64,000 bases of DNA, taken from positions 35,540,412 to 35,604,411 of the forward strand of contig CM043865.1 in assembly GCA_023846275.1 (NCBI GenBank), given 5' to 3'. A model generated the notes under the pieces. The model did no database searches, had not been told where the DNA came from, and was given only the letters and a program-made list of their open reading frames with translations. The position numbers were made by a program, and so were the translations under genes. Shown in pieces: positions 14,015 to 28,539 of this stretch; the stretch's first letter is position 1, and each line of letters starts with the position of its first letter. Source of the DNA: Vanilla planifolia (lineage: Eukaryota; Streptophyta; Magnoliopsida; Asparagales; Orchidaceae).

Positions 14015-17000
14015 ATTATTTTTTATATTAAAATAAAAAAAGTTAAAATAAAGAAAAAACTTAAATAATATATATTTTTTTATTTCATACTTATATTTAT
14101 AATTAAAAAATAGGAGTTTCATGAGAGTAACAATTTTCTTGGGTGAGTTTTGAGAGATAGCTATCCCCACCACCTTCACTTATTAATATCCATTCATTCA
14201 TGTCATGTGATTGATAACTTGTTACCAACATGCAATACTTTTTGAATATTCCATTATTAAGGCCATCAATTACAAGTCAAGAGGTTGTCTTAAAGAGCCT
14301 AAAATTCATACATCGTCAACTATTTTATTTGCAGATTGAATCAAATTCATTTATCTCTTAAGAGATAGGAACCATAGAAACACATTATTTGCTCACATTC
14401 TTTTGACAAATTTCTTATCTATGTCTTGTATAACTACTTTGAGAAAGCAAGATTTTTCGACTACAATAGGACCGATGCCTTACTCTTAAGGATTTTTTTC
14501 AATCTTTTATGGCCCCACCTTCCTAACAAGCTTATATCATCTCATGACCAAATTGTTACAACCAAATATGAATTTTTTGTGATCACTTTGCATTTCTTGG
14601 CTACAAAATGTTTTACCTTTATAATAATTATAGCTATTTTTGTTTTTTGTATTTTTTTTTGCATTTATCATGTTTAGTTTTGAGTTTCAATAATTCATGA
14701 TTTTAAATTTTTGTAATGTTGCCAATCCAATTCTATTCTTTGCAATATTTTAAGCATCACCATGCTTTGAAACAAACAACTTATAGAAATGAATAATTTT
14801 AAAAAATGTGCAAACATTTATGAATGTTTTTTCCATGATATGAGGTTGTATTATGATACATGTTAAATGAGAACGGTTCAAGCTAAGAATTGTTCATAGT
14901 TTGAATATTAGAGGAAGTTATTATTTTTCTCATCCAAAAAAATAGAACCAAGCTTAAATTTCCATAACCATTTCATGCCATCAATAAACTTCTTGAGTTT
15001 GAAATTCACTCTTTGAAAAATTTCTAAGTTTCTAAGCAATTTTGGATGTTACATTATCCAGTGACATCTATTTTAGTGATATAAAAGTTATTTAGTATTA
15101 TTTTTCAACATCAAGGATTCATCCTTGAATTTTCATTTCTCAATTTTTTACAAATTTGAATTATGTTAAAGCTTTACTTGAATAATAAGTGAGAAAATAC
15201 AACTCAACAGGAACAACTATGAATAATATAATACTTAGAAAATTTTTCATTTGTTTAAAAGCTATTTACACATACAAGAACAAAAGTATAATTTTAATGC
15301 ATCATTTACAAAATTAGGGGGCTCTAACCCTTCAAAGGTTTCATTTTAAGTAGCACTTTTTGTTAAGTTAATGATCCTTTGCCTTGAACTTGACCAGCTG
15401 ACTTCTATCCTCCAATTGGCTCTTAAGAGCTGGTTTCTTATGGTATCTCTTTTGAATTAGATGAGTCGAGAGAGACCCATGTATTTTCTTGCACCTTTCT
15501 CAACATAGACTCTTTTTTATTAGTGTCACTCCAATCATCTTTCTTTTAATGAATTGTCGTGTGTCGAACCCTTCAATCAATGTCGTGGTCAGGAGTAAAG
15601 ACAAAGAATTTCTCAACGATCCTTTCCTCGTAGAAGAGCCTATCTTGTTTTTGTATTGCGCAAGTAGACATAACTTCTTAGTCCTCAATTGCCAAAATAA
15701 CTTTAACAAGAAAGTCATTGACGAACAAGTTTCGTGCTTATCATTAGATAACTAACACAATGTAAAGAATTGATCAGAGTTTTCCATTTGCAATAGATCT
15801 TCTCCATGAACTAGGTGCAATCCCAATCAGAGCAACCATTTTCGACAAAGCCTTCGAAGATGTTGGTTTTCAGGCTTCCTGCTTATTACATTTGCCAGTT
15901 TTTAGAGAATAAATTCATTTACTTCTGAGCAAAGTTTCCTCTCTTTTCTCGTGTTTCTTGTGCTTAAGTTAGTTATTTTCTATATTTCACCTCCATCTTT
16001 AAACTACAGGAAACATGAGGTGAAAGCAACAAAAAACACCAAGATTTTTCAGTGTCCCCTGTTCCTGCTTTAAATGATTCTTAGCCCATTAACAGAACAT
16101 TCTTCAGGCAATCCTGTAACATGATAGCTGTCAGCTCAAATTCAAGCATAGCATGAATCATGTTTTCTCTATCTCTATGTTGACAATACTTCTTTCAGTA
16201 TAATATTATAATTATTTTTTTGTTCTGCATCTCTACCATACAAAGTTTGTGATATATCATTTTGTCATTTGCTTTATCTGTTCTTAAGCCAAATATACAT
16301 TAGAGAAGCAAGTTCTTTTTATTTAATTTCATATAAAATACATTAGAATATACATAGATAAGATATAATATACACATAAGAATCCATGTGAGGGGGGACA
16401 TCCCCATGTTAACAGAAGCTCTTTGCACATGGCATATGGTCATCGAAGATGGCTGACCTTTCGATGTGAGATCTAAGGTCAGATGGATGAGTTCACACAA
16501 CCTTTTTTTTTTTTTTTTTCATGAACAAGAAGACATTGATGTGCAATTTATTCTGATGAGAGGGAGATATCAACAAACATTGATGAAGAAAATTGAGTGG
16601 TTGTTTGGTATTGGCTTTTGTTTTGGGGTGGAAAGATGTTGACAAGGGGGTGATAGCAGCCAAATGTCAGCTTTGTCAATTGATGTCTATATCAATAGAA
16701 CATGCATAGAGATAGGTTAGTTTGTATTGTCCATGGATATCTATTAGAGTATTAGTTTGGATACACTTTTTAAAAGCACTTGTATGATGCTTTGTGTTAA
16801 AAATTCTTATAAAAATGTTTATCCCTTTACCTTTAGTACTTTTTATAAGCATCATTTTTGCATGGTTGCTGTATCATAATCATGCGATTAATGAAAATGC
16901 ATGATTGAGTTTGTTGATGGGTTCATTTTAGATAACTTCAAGTGTAAGTGATCTGTCTTTTGTGTTGATTCACATGCTTTTATGTTTTAGTTAAAACTAT

Positions 17001-18070
17001 TTTTCATTTGATTTATGTTCTATCGAAGTTTGATTCATTTGTTTGAGCCTATAAAGTGCTATCTAATTATGAGTTTGGTCTTGTGATTAGAAGAACCCTT
17101 TAGGCTATAGTAATCTAGGAAAGGTCAAATAACACTTCTTATTTGGGCACATTTATGTCAATGTAATTGAAAGGTGGAAAACAACTAATGGTGTATATAA
17201 CATCTATTATTATTTTCGAACTTCTTGCCTAGATGTTCATAGCCCATGTGAGATAAACCTTGCAAGTCATCAACCTTCCAAGTGAAATCACACATGTTTA
17301 ATTCTTCTTGATGGCTCGTACAAATTAGTTTTGATCTCTTAGGTAGGCCAAGTTTCCAATTCAAAGTTATTAATATCTTTGCTTTTAGCAAGGATCTCTA
17401 CCTTCCTTGACAAGGATATTTGCCTTACTCCATGTGACCTTCATTGATGAGGATTTTCTTTTTCCCTCGACAAAAAATATCCCTTGGAGAGTATCTCCTT
17501 CCCCATTTACTAGGACCGCTTTGTTCACTTGATGAATGCATCATGCACCTCCTCATTTCAACCAATCCCTTACTTGCTCTCTTCAATTTTTACCTAATCA
17601 TCAAGTGTCAATGCAACTCATTCTTCCTTGGCAAAAGTGACATCCTCCCTCTTCCATTGTGGTCTATCTTGTAGTCCAAATCCTAATCAATGACCCTTTG
17701 CAAAGTCCAAGCTCAAGCTTAATAGTTCTTGCAAAACTCAATGATCATTAAAATGTTAAGAGCTATAAACCAATCTAATTCCCCATATTTCTCATAATTC
17801 TTTAGGATTTTATATTTATTTATTTAAGTTCATTATTGTTGGCACGTGACATTGTTCGATAGCCAATTAGTTTTTATCCCAACGTTTTAGCATATAGAAA
17901 AAATTTAATTCAAAAAATGTTTTTTATTTTAAAAACCATTTTACCAAAAATAAAAATTTTCCTTTAAATCAAATAAATCCTTGCATTAACAATAAGTTCA
18001 AATTCCTTTATTAAAGATTAAGTATTCTCAAAACAAAAATTAAAGTAACAATATTGTCACATTTTACACT

Positions 18071-18090
18071 CATATATATATATATATATA
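18071..18090. repeat. (AT)n microsatellite
   Basis: An alternating AT run of about ten units lies within intergenic DNA. Confidence 0.9.
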
Positions 18091-19864
18091 GTTGTAACAA
18101 CTTTCTATATATCATTTATGATCCAAATCATAATAGCATCGTGTAAGCTAAAGTAAGAACTTTGTAAACTTAGCACCTCTCTCATTGCTTTTGAGTATAT
18201 CCATTATGCATATATTCATTTTTTGAAATTGTTAAATTATTGAATAGGCTAAGTCAACTAATATAAAACTTAGTGGACAAAAATAATATAATAAAATTAT
18301 GTCATGTCACATGTTGGATTCAAATAAATAAATATATCATAATAAACATAAAACAATGATATTTAGAATGAGACCAACAAATCAATACAATGCTTTCATT
18401 CTTGAGATTAAATCATTTGAGATTTTTTTTTACAAATTATTTTAATCCCTTTTCTAAATTTTCATTTGAAACATGGTTCTTCAACCCTTTTTAATTCAAA
18501 TTTTTTTGTTCACTCTTTTCTTTTTTTTTTTATATTATCAATTATAATTTAATTCTTAGAACAAATATTAGAGATCTTTTTAAAATTGGTTTCATCTCCA
18601 AACAATACCCATAAAGTGATATGTACTTTCTTATTAATTCTATTATAAGGTTAGACCTTTGGATGATGCTTTGGAGTGAGATTCTTATATCTGACAATAT
18701 AATCATTTTTCTTTTTTAATACAAGTGCCTTATTCTTAGGAACTAACTCCTATTTAGCCTTTAAAGTTTCTTTTTAAATTTATAAAAAATTTCTTATTTA
18801 TTTAAGTTAAAAATATTATTTTTCTTTTTTTTTCTTAACTCCATGCAACTTGACAAAAAAACAAGAATAAAATGTTATTAACTAAAAGTACTCATAATAT
18901 TTTCGCATAAGATTAAACTTTTAAAACAATTACAATAAAGTAATCAGGAATTTATAATAAACTATTTAATTATAGCTTGTTAATCAATCAATATTTAATT
19001 TCTAAAATTAAAAAAATAATTATCACATTATAATATAAGCATGTGAAAGTACCAATTAATTTTATATACCCTTTTTAAACAGATGAATTTCTTTCAAAAT
19101 TAAAAATCTCTAAATTATAATACAATATGATATTAGTTTACATAATATTTTTATTTTATTTTTAAGTAGTGATCACACTTTAGCCGTGTTCATGATTGTG
19201 AATTTTTTCTTAAAAACTTAAGTCTATCTTTTTACCTTTTTTTCTTTATCTGATTTTTACAAAGAAATTCTCAAATTTCTTGCTTCTATCATGATAGCAA
19301 GCTTCTTTACTTTCTCTCTCTCTCCCACATAACAACTAAGCTAAAGAAACTTTTCCTAAAATTCTCCATTAAGCTACTTTACCCTTTTACATAGTTTCTC
19401 TATTTACCTCTTCATGTTCCTATCCTTCATCTCCCCCAAATTGAAACCATCCTTAGTAGGCGTGTCTGTCACCTTCTTGATGCTTGATTGTTGGTTGTTA
19501 TTGTTGATTTGCATGCTCATGGCTCTTAGAATCACCTATGTTGTTCTTTAGGGATTTAAAAAATTTAAGATAGAAAAGTTGGTTTTAATTAAATTTTAAG
19601 ATTATGTATATTTCTAAATGTTTTTTATTCTAATGATCTTTTAAATTTGTTAGTCATTTTTATATAAAATTATTCAAGGAGTTTGATCTATTATTCAATT
19701 TTTATTATTTATTGTATTACTCGATATTTTTAATATTTTTCTCAACTAAAACAATATATAATAATTACATTATTGTGCTTTTGTTTTTAATGTTTAACAT
19801 TTTATTTTGTGCTCATAATATTTTATATTCATATTGACATAACTTTATCAAAAACTACTCTATG

Positions 19865-19889
19865 ATATATATATATATATATATATATA
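19865..19889. repeat. (AT)n microsatellite
   Basis: An alternating AT run of about 12 units lies within intergenic DNA. Confidence 0.9.
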
Positions 19890-20780
19890 AAAGCTTAATT
19901 GTTTAAATTTTTTTGATGTCATCAGATATTTATTTTAAGTTTTATTATATGCTAATACTATAGTTTAAATTATTATTAAAATTTTTAATTTTTATCCTTT
20001 ACTTTATAGTTAAAATACTTTCAATTTTTTTATTGATTTGATATTGTTGGGTTTTTAATAATTCATACTCTCATTTTTTTTAAGCTTATTCCCTATCTTT
20101 TAGGTTTCATATGCCCATTTTTGTGTTGCACGATTTTTGTGAAAATTTTAAAAATTCTAGAAAAGAGTAAAAAAATAATTAATATAATAATTCTCATACC
20201 TTTAAGATGCTACATGATATAGCTCAAGTCTCATGTTCTAGCAAAAAATAATAACTCTCTCAACCATATTAATGTTTATATTTCACTTTTTCTATAAAAA
20301 TACCATTAGAATGTAGCAAGAAAGAAATAAGAACTTTTGCCTAGTTTGTGATTTTGATCATCTTTGGTTGCTTGTAGACTCTCTCTTTCTTTTTAGTGTC
20401 ACATCAATATGTTTTTGTAATTCGAGACGAGACTAAATCCTCATTAGCTTTTGAATAATGTAATTTCTCTCCACCTTAAATTGGTTAGTTTTCCCTTATT
20501 GAGGTTGTTCACAGTACCAATTCGTCTCAAGCATTTTCATTGCCTTGGCAATGTGCTTCTCTTTTTCTCTCTTTTCTCAAACTTGTAAATTTTTATTATT
20601 AATTGCTTGCACATGAAACTTTTGTTTGCATTTATGATAGCAACAATTATAGACAATAGTACAAATCTTTTAGAGCATATATAAAAAAGAAAAGCATTAA
20701 GTCTACTTGATAACATTTACTTAATCTTAAATTGCGCCCATTAATTAATTTTGTCAAAACAATTTTGAATTTATTATCAA

Positions 20781-20862
20781 GATTCTCAATTTGATAAGCA
20801 TATGATTTAAAAAAAACAAAAAAAAATTAAAAAAAAAAAAAAAAAAAGATTCTCAATTTGAT
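20781..20862 (+). mobile_element. Very short poly(A)-tailed insertion with 15-bp target-site duplication
   Basis: The 15 bases gattctcaatttgat occur at 20781-20795 and again, perfectly, at 20848-20862. Two preceding A's match as well, although they merge with the tail of the insert. Between the copies lie 52 bases: about 13 bases of body (aagcatatgattt) followed by an A-rich tail with two small interruptions. A perfect direct repeat of this length flanking a poly(A)-ended segment is the mark of target-primed reverse transcription by a LINE-type machinery. The insert is thus a severely 5'-truncated LINE or SINE, or a fragment of a retroposed RNA. The perfect duplication indicates it is younger than most repeats here. 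Confidence 0.75.
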
Positions 20863-22697
20863 CTCTTACAAACTATTTAGGTTATGTTTCTAGTTATACT
20901 CACAAAAAACAAGTGATCACCTATTAGTAATGAGTTATTGTTATGCACAATGCTTTTGAAGGCTAAACAAATGGCTAAAAATATTTTTGTTATCAACAAG
21001 AACTTTTTTGCCTCTATTAAAATGTAAAAAAAAAGGATTCCATACACTTCAAAAAAGTCGAGATGAGATCATTTTGGAGCTCAAACAAAATGATAGTTTT
21101 CCCCATTAAGGTTTTTCATTTTCTTATTCCTTTAATTTTCATATTTCATTTCTTTTGCAAAGTTGTTCTCCCTCTCTTATGCATAATATTGAAATAATTA
21201 TTAACAATAACATAAATCTTTTCGAGGATCAACAAAAATAAAAGTATTTATTTAAGTAGTTTTTATGAGTAATTCTATCAAGCCTAAAAAAATGACAAAA
21301 ATTTTGTCTTCAAAAAGTTTAAGATAATTTTGGAGACCAAACTAGCCTTGATAATTTTTTGGGCTCCTTTGCATTTTTTTGTAAGACAAACATGTAATTC
21401 CAAGTTTTAAGATGCATAATGGAAAATCTCATATGAAAGACATTGACGATGCAATTAGAAATATTTTATAAGTGTGAATTAGATAGCCTCTTAAAAAGCC
21501 AAAGTTATTTATTAATCATACACTATGGAGACGCTACTCAAATGAATTTAAATGTAATCTTAAAATTTAAATTCAAATAAATATAAAATTTGAAATTTAT
21601 TAATTATTTTTATAAAAACTAAAACATAACAGTAATGATACTTGCATCTTTCATCAATTACTTCTATTGGTGCTAATCTTGAGTTATTTTTCACATCATT
21701 ATATTTCGACTAGGATCACCATCCTCAGATTATACTTCAATAATGTATCTAGTTAAACAATAAATTTAACTAATATTTTTAAAACCTAATATTTTTTCTT
21801 TTTTATGTAGATGAATCTCATTATAATTTTCATCAAACATTTGATAGTCTCACCATTTGGGGACCACATTAATGACCTAATGGTAGTTATAAGACAATTT
21901 GATTGAGATGTTATGGTTGTTTCTTAACAAACTCCATGTGCAATATAAGAGCTTGTTTTGCTATCATATATATATACTAGTATCAATATTTGATAGAGCA
22001 TAATATTGTTGGTCTATTGCAATCTCTTCTTAATGATGGCAACTATGATGGTAAAACACATCAATAATCATAGTGGGGTGCACAACGAATTCATAAGCCT
22101 TTGATGACACGAACACAACAATTAAATCACAGTATCCCGCAAGCATAGTGACAATTACATTATGATTATGTTTTGTTTTTTAACTTTATTATAATTTTGT
22201 ATCATACTGTACTTGACAAACATAATGTTTACTAGGATCTAATTAAACCAAAAAAATTGACAATAGAACATCCTTAATCATATAATTAGAATCTTGAAAA
22301 ATTATTATTACTTGTTTATTACTGACCACTTATGCATATGTTTGCATCCCTTTAGTTAAACAATAAGCCAAAACTTCTATAGACCATTGCATTGACATAA
22401 ATCTTCCCAAGAAGCATAAAAGCTTAGGACACAAAGCACAAGGTGTAATTTTTGGAATTGCTCGTGAACACGCAAACTTTAGCCAAAGTCTAAAACATTG
22501 ATCGACTATTTAATAAAGTTTTGGATTTAATCATAAAATTTCAAAATACAAAAGTGTAATCAAAATATAAAATTCCTTTAAACTTTGAAGCTTGGTTGAA
22601 AATTTCCTCTAAAACTTATGTAAACAGGGACAAAGGTAGCCTTGTTTGATATATATTGAACACGTTTATAGTCTTGAGTTTATAGTAAAATATCCTT
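20863..22697. other. AT-rich intergenic DNA, no gene seen
   Basis: Nothing was recognised on either strand. The stretch ends in a run of more than 20 A's (22698-22720) that directly abuts the GC-rich island beginning near 22721. No duplicated target sequence was found on the two sides of that run. Confidence 0.6.
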
Positions 22698-22720
22698 AAA
22701 AAAAAAAAAAAAAAAAAAAA

Positions 22721-22950
22721 CCGGTCCAAAAAACAGAAAAACCGACCACGTGGTGTCACCGATTATGGAAAGAAGCCCGAAAGCGACATTTGGCCGTCGA
22801 ACGCATCTTCAGTCGCCAACGTGGGCGTTCGCTCGGCCTTGAATGCGCGCGCTTGAGGCCATGTGCGAGGCGGGTTGCGTCGGCCCCACACCCTCGTCGG
22901 CGGGAAAGCTGGGCTTGTATGTCATGCAACCTCTCATAAATTATCATCGA
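22721..22950. promoter_or_regulatory. Isolated GC-rich island with a DRE and G-box pair
   Basis: About 230 bases at well over half G+C sit in DNA of less than 30 percent. At its left end ACCGAC (22741-22746, the DRE/CRT core) overlaps CCACGTGG (22746-22753, a perfect G-box/ABRE palindrome). Further in are several CpG-rich words, including gcgcgcgc. Short frames cross it on both strands but none resembles a known protein. It could be the promoter or 5' leader of an unrecognised or dead gene, or a remnant of a transposed gene fragment. The function is inferred from the motifs only. Confidence 0.35.
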
Positions 22951-25900
22951 CTCGCCTTAAATGGAATATGTGAAAGAAAATCGAATAAAAAATCTTATGT
23001 AACGCATTTATTCTATTGTGCATTATGTGTGTGTATCATTTAGTAAGTAAAATATGCACTAACCTTGAATCATATGAGCATTCTATGTGTACAAAATAGT
23101 ACAAGGGGGAAGGATTTGATTAAGGAAAATGAGAAGTTTGATTCCTTTCATACATCAAATATTTAAGTAACAAGTTATTGAAAGCATACTTGAGAATGAT
23201 TGAAAAACCAAGGATAACAACTTTTATTATATTAAAAGCATATAAGAGAATGATGGTGATATTAAGGGTAGTGGCAATTCCAAAAATTTATTTATAAAAA
23301 TTTGAAATTCTTTGCTTGAATAGAGAAGTAGGATTCTCAACTTCTTCTTTTCTTTCATGCATATCATGATCTGAAAGAATCGTACCATCATTAAGGGAGT
23401 GATGACTTTTTACTTTCTAATCAATTCTATGAAAGTTTAATGTCTAGCATTATTTTTATGTCATCTCAAAAAGCATACCAATTAGTAAAATAATTTATAT
23501 TTTTGAAATAAGCATGCACTTAAAATGTACTTATCAAGACAAGTCTAATAATACATAGTTTATAATTTTTTAATATCAAATAAATTTTGAAATGAATTTT
23601 TGAAATTAAAAAGATTAAATTTAGTTAATTAAATATACCAACAATGATTGAGCTAATGAAACAATATTTCTTTTAGAATTGTCTTTAGTGTGCTTTAAGA
23701 TAAGCTTGAGCAAATTTGTGGAGCTTGTAGTTTGCTTGAATGAGAAGGCATTGTGAGAGTTCTAGAAGAGAAAGGGAAACTTCAAAAAGGGCTATTGGAA
23801 TTTAAGGGAGTTTTATTTTAGCAAGTGTGGAAAAGCAAAGAATTGAGAGAAAAAAATAGACAAACTTTGAGCAAGAGAGGTTACAAGAAGAGAGGGACTG
23901 TTAAGAGTAAGAGCAAGGAATGATGTGGTGGGCTTTAGAAGGAGCTTTTGGGAAAATCAAAGGAGAGCTACAACTTCAACATAATAATGAAAAGAGAAAG
24001 AAAAAATTACATATTACTGCCATTATTTGTAAGAAGAAAGAAAGAAAGAATAGTTGTTGTAAGATGGTCAATTCAGTAAGCTTAATACAACAAGTGCATT
24101 AAAGCAAAGTAGGAGTTGTAGCTGAGGAAATTTCAAGGAAATGAGTTGAAGAAGAAAGAGTTATTATTATGAGAAGAAAACAAATAAGAGAAATTTTTGT
24201 AGGGAAAAGAACTTAGAAAATTTTATGAAAGAAATCTCTTAAACTTTAAGTAAGCAATTTCAAAAATGAAGAATGATAATAAGATAAGGGTTTTAAGTGA
24301 TTTATTTAAAATTTGCATTAATTTTGCTCAAAAGTCTAGAAAAATGTGAGTTTAGGGACTTGATTTGGAGCTTAAAGTTCTGTTTAATGGAAAAGTTTAA
24401 AATCTTGCTGAAAAGGAAGGGTTTTTATTTTTATTGATACTTAAAATGCTAATTTTCTTCATTTCAATGAGTTTTTGGTATTTATTAGAAACAAAACTAA
24501 AGATGAATAAAGCTTCTAACATCTATAGCACGTTGGATGTATGGTACGTTGAGCTAGGGCATATGGTACATCAAGTTGGGACATATGGTATGTTATTTTG
24601 ATAGGCATTACATTCAAGCTTATTGAACAGCAAAACAAATGTGATATTTTATAAAATTAAGAAAATGTGAATTAAAATAATATATAATATTTTATTAATA
24701 AAAAAGTGAATATAATATAATGACTTAGTTCATGATTCTTATTATAAGATAAAGGCAAAGAGAACTTAGAGAATGAATAATTTCAAAGAGAATAGGTAGA
24801 TAAATTAAAGTATTGTGATATACATATGCTTTTTGTTTTACTCATAAAAATGCATTGATATGAGCATGTAACATGATATCTTTATATTATGCATCTATGT
24901 TCTAATATGGCATGACATGTGGACAATATGAATTTTTATACATTATGATATTAAGACATGTGTATGTATGTGATGCACTTGATTTGTATAAGTATTTCAA
25001 AATATGAATTGAGACAAATGTTATTAGTGAAAAAGAAAAAAGAAAAAAAAAACATATGATATGATGTTAAGCTATTTCTTTTTTCAACAAGGAAGATTTC
25101 ATGTGAGAAAGATAAGAGAACCAAGGTACATGTTGGGTATGGAACTAGCCTATGCAAAACATGTGAAATTTTCTACCAAAAAGCAAGTGGTAATAAAGGA
25201 GTCATAGACTTTTCTTCAACTTAAATTCCCTATATACCCATGCCCAATGCTTGATTATTTATCAAGTGGTTGATTCTCAAAAATGGAACATTCTTTGATC
25301 AAGCTTAACTGGATCCAAATTGATTAAGGAATTTGATTGCTTTTTGGAAATTGACATTAAGTAGAAGAATTCGTTAGTTGTGCCAATGCATTCCCTTCCT
25401 TATAAATGTGTAGAAGTTATATAGAATTGTCTTGAAGAATGTATGATACATGTAAAAGACTAATAACTACTTTGACCAAAGGCCTCTCATTAGCTCCTAT
25501 TACAAATTCATACTGGATAGTCTAAGAAATTACTTTGTATGATTAGTATAGTCAAATCGATGACAATCTCCGTCTCCTATATCAGTAACCTAAATCTTAC
25601 AAAATAATCAATACATATTTTATGAAGAAAAATTATGATGAGATCTTACCATGAAATGGATTTTCTATAAATTGAGATTAAAAACATTGTTCTTTTTTCA
25701 AAGCTTCTCCTCTTACCATTTTAATCTCATAGAAATAATATAAGAATTGTAGATAAAAAAATCACAAGTCTCCCCTTCACTCTTTGAGCTCTCCTCTCTA
25801 TTCTCTTACTTTTTCTCTCATTTCCCAAATGTTACAATAGTTTTTTTTTCTTTTGCATGGTTATGCTTATCCTCTTAGATAAGGTTATTGCTTAATAAGT

Positions 25901-26756
25901 TAATTTTTTTCATTTTTTATTAATATTTTTTATATAAATTCATAAAAATTTAATTTCTCTCTAAAAATTATAAACTATATATTAGTAGATTCCCCATGAT
26001 GAAACCTTTATCGTATTATACTCAAATATAAATCTAGCTACTAACATTTTTGTTTTTTAGGTGCTCTCAAATTAATATATTTTTTAATTTTATATCTTCA
26101 ACATTTATGTTTGATGCATTGAACATGCTTTAAGTTGATGTAAAGTTTATTTAGGTGATCCATCACAATAAGGTTATGTAGGTTTAGGTTTAAAGAGTCA
26201 TGGTAATCTAATTAGGAGTCAAATAAATAAGTAATGATCTTACTAATACGATTGGTAAGTTGTGCTATATGATCACTCAGTGATTGAATATATTGGATAG
26301 TCAGTTTCAATATACAATGGTAATTAATTGATCGTACTTGTATGACAAGGTTGTGTGCATTCGGTGCAAAGGCTTAGAGCTATTTGATAAAAAATGATAT
26401 AACAATTTGTATAGGTATCATATACATACTATTAGGATAATCACATAATACAATGATTATTTAATCTATTATGTAATTGGATAGATATAAGAGAATAATA
26501 TAGTATAATTATTTCTATCATATTGAATGATTAGATTAATTGACTAAAATCCTTAGTAAATGTTAAGTACCTTAACTCGATAAAGGTTAAAAGAAAATTG
26601 GATAACACTCAACAAAATAGTATAATGTACTTTTTTTAGCTGTCATGAAAATCATATAATGTGATATTAGTGATTGTACTATTTGATCAATAAAGAAAAA
26701 TGGATAGTTTGTTGAACCACACATGTTGGCTAATGGAAGAGAGGGGATTCTATTAG

Positions 26757-26827
26757 ATGGTCTTAGTGATTGTATTATACGATTAGTTGCATAGTAGTAT
26801 AATAATGGTCTTAGTGATTGTATTATA
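26757..26827. repeat. 23-bp direct repeat, 48-bp period
   Basis: The words atggtcttagtgattg and tattata run together identically at 26757-26779 and 26805-26827. This is a small local tandem duplication inside the 26-28 kb repeat-rich stretch. Confidence 0.8.
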
Positions 26828-28520
26828 TGGTTGGGAAGTCATATAAGTATGATTTATATGAGTGATTTAAGGTTTAATAAGGGATTATTATAGTTCAAAA
26901 TAAGTTAGAACAGCTAATAAATTTGTCACATATGAGTTCATAAAGTGATTATTATGCATGTATGTTATTGTAAAAAATCATAAAGAGAAATAAAACAGTC
27001 AATGTCTTTTTGTATTTAATATAAATAGGTAAACTTGATAATAAAATAGTAAATTAATTCTTAGTTTATATATAAAATGACACTTTGTATGTTACTTTCT
27101 ATTATGCATTATGCATTATGGATAATAGACATGATAATTAACAAATCTTGATTAGCATACTTGGTTTATATGTTTTATATCTTGAATGAAATCATCTATA
27201 TGTTTGAAATGTTTAAAACATGAAGATAAAAAATAGATTCTTAGAGACATTATCCTTAATAATAAATCTAATGATGAGCTATAAGATGTATGCCTATTTT
27301 GATAAGTTTTTATAAATTTTTTAAGAATTTTACGATGTCTTGCATTATAATATCACAATATCATATAATATAATTGAGTGAGAATATAGTTCAACCTAAT
27401 GGGTTGATTATTTAGTATGACGATATGTTACAATTGAGTAAGAGAGTATAAATGTGGGATCGTGTGAATGTGCATACAAGTGGTTTGAAAATTATAAAAG
27501 ATGATTATGCCATTGTGTTAGGCCATTAGTGCATAAATATGAATATTGATATAGATAATACAATGTCTTATAACATGAAAACTATAAAAATATAAATACA
27601 ATCAAGTATAGAACTTAACACCCAATCATACAAGTATAACAAGACAAATATAACAGTACTAGAACATATAAGGAATGAATCTATAAAAGTACTAGATCGT
27701 GCAATATAATAGGAATATCATAAAATCTAAATTGGGTTGTGTGAAAGCATCTAAGGAAAAATACCCTAAAGTGATCGTGCGATATGATAAGACGATTGTA
27801 TCAGTAAAATCAGGATAAAAGAGCATAACATACATCTAGTTTACTATAATATTGATAGAAAATGATCATTTATTTATAGAAGTATTGTCTATAAATTTTA
27901 TTTATATGAGAAAAAGTATATGCAAAATCATTAATATTATATATACATATAGTTTGAAAAAGTAATGTGATAAATTTGATGTTCTCATGAACTATAAATT
28001 GTTCATTTTTATATTGCTTCAACTATTTGATTTCAAATTAATGAAAGTTTACTTTTGTTAATTAATTCCAAAATAATAAGAGTTTACTTTTGTTATAGTT
28101 TTATAAATTGTAAAGAATGATTTTCATATACTTTCAAAATGTTAAAATAAAATAAAAAAATAGATATTGTGGTACCATAATTCAATAATAGTGATGAAGG
28201 GTTACAATAGATATAAACTTGGTTCAAAACTTTGTATGGTTTAGATGATTACATACTTATAATTTTATATATGATGGAAGGACACTTGAAAGTATAGGGA
28301 CTAGATGAGTGTATGCTAACACAGAAAAGTAATAAACATATATGAAATCTTATTTTGAGATAGGTCTAATATATAATTAAATTAAATATATTATAATACT
28401 ATAAAATTATTCTTATATTTTCATTGTATATGTAATATGCTTAAATTGTGTGCTTGAATATTAAAAAATTGTGTGAATGAAATTATAAATACTTACAAGT
28501 TATGGATAATATATATTTAA

Positions 28521-28539
28521 TGTGTGTGTGTGTGTGTGT
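28521..28539. repeat. (TG)n microsatellite
   Basis: An uninterrupted TG run of about nine units lies within AT-rich DNA. Confidence 0.95.

Larger units (their letters stand above)
10044..20778. other. Intergenic DNA with microsatellites and one minisatellite
   Basis: No gene is recognised between the CBS-domain gene and 20.8 kb. The sequence is mostly 25-30 percent G+C. Slightly less AT-rich patches at 15340-15900 and 17190-17700 contain short frames, none resembling a known protein, and the frames on the two strands overlap. A run of T at 16503-16520 could be the reverse of a poly(A) tail, but no target-site duplication was found around it. A segment at 16755-16870 (tttggatacactttttaaaa and its loose inverse further on) resembles the ends of plant MITEs, without clear terminal repeats. 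Confidence 0.55.

Noticed and set aside
15489-15755. 88-codon plus-strand frame as a small gene
   Set aside because: A 72-codon frame lies opposite, the composition is as in flanking DNA, and the product is unfamiliar.
16300-16520. T-run at 16503-16520 as the poly(A) tail of a minus-strand retroposed gene
   Set aside because: No target-site duplication and no recognisable coding sequence on the minus strand beside it.
22698-22720. A-run beside the GC-rich island as the tail of a retroposed copy
   Set aside because: The tail would be at the wrong end for the island to be its body, and no flanking duplication was found.
22756-22947. 63-codon minus-strand and 66-codon plus-strand frames in the GC-rich island
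   Set aside because: Both are basic, Arg-rich translations of GC-rich DNA on opposite strands with no family resemblance.
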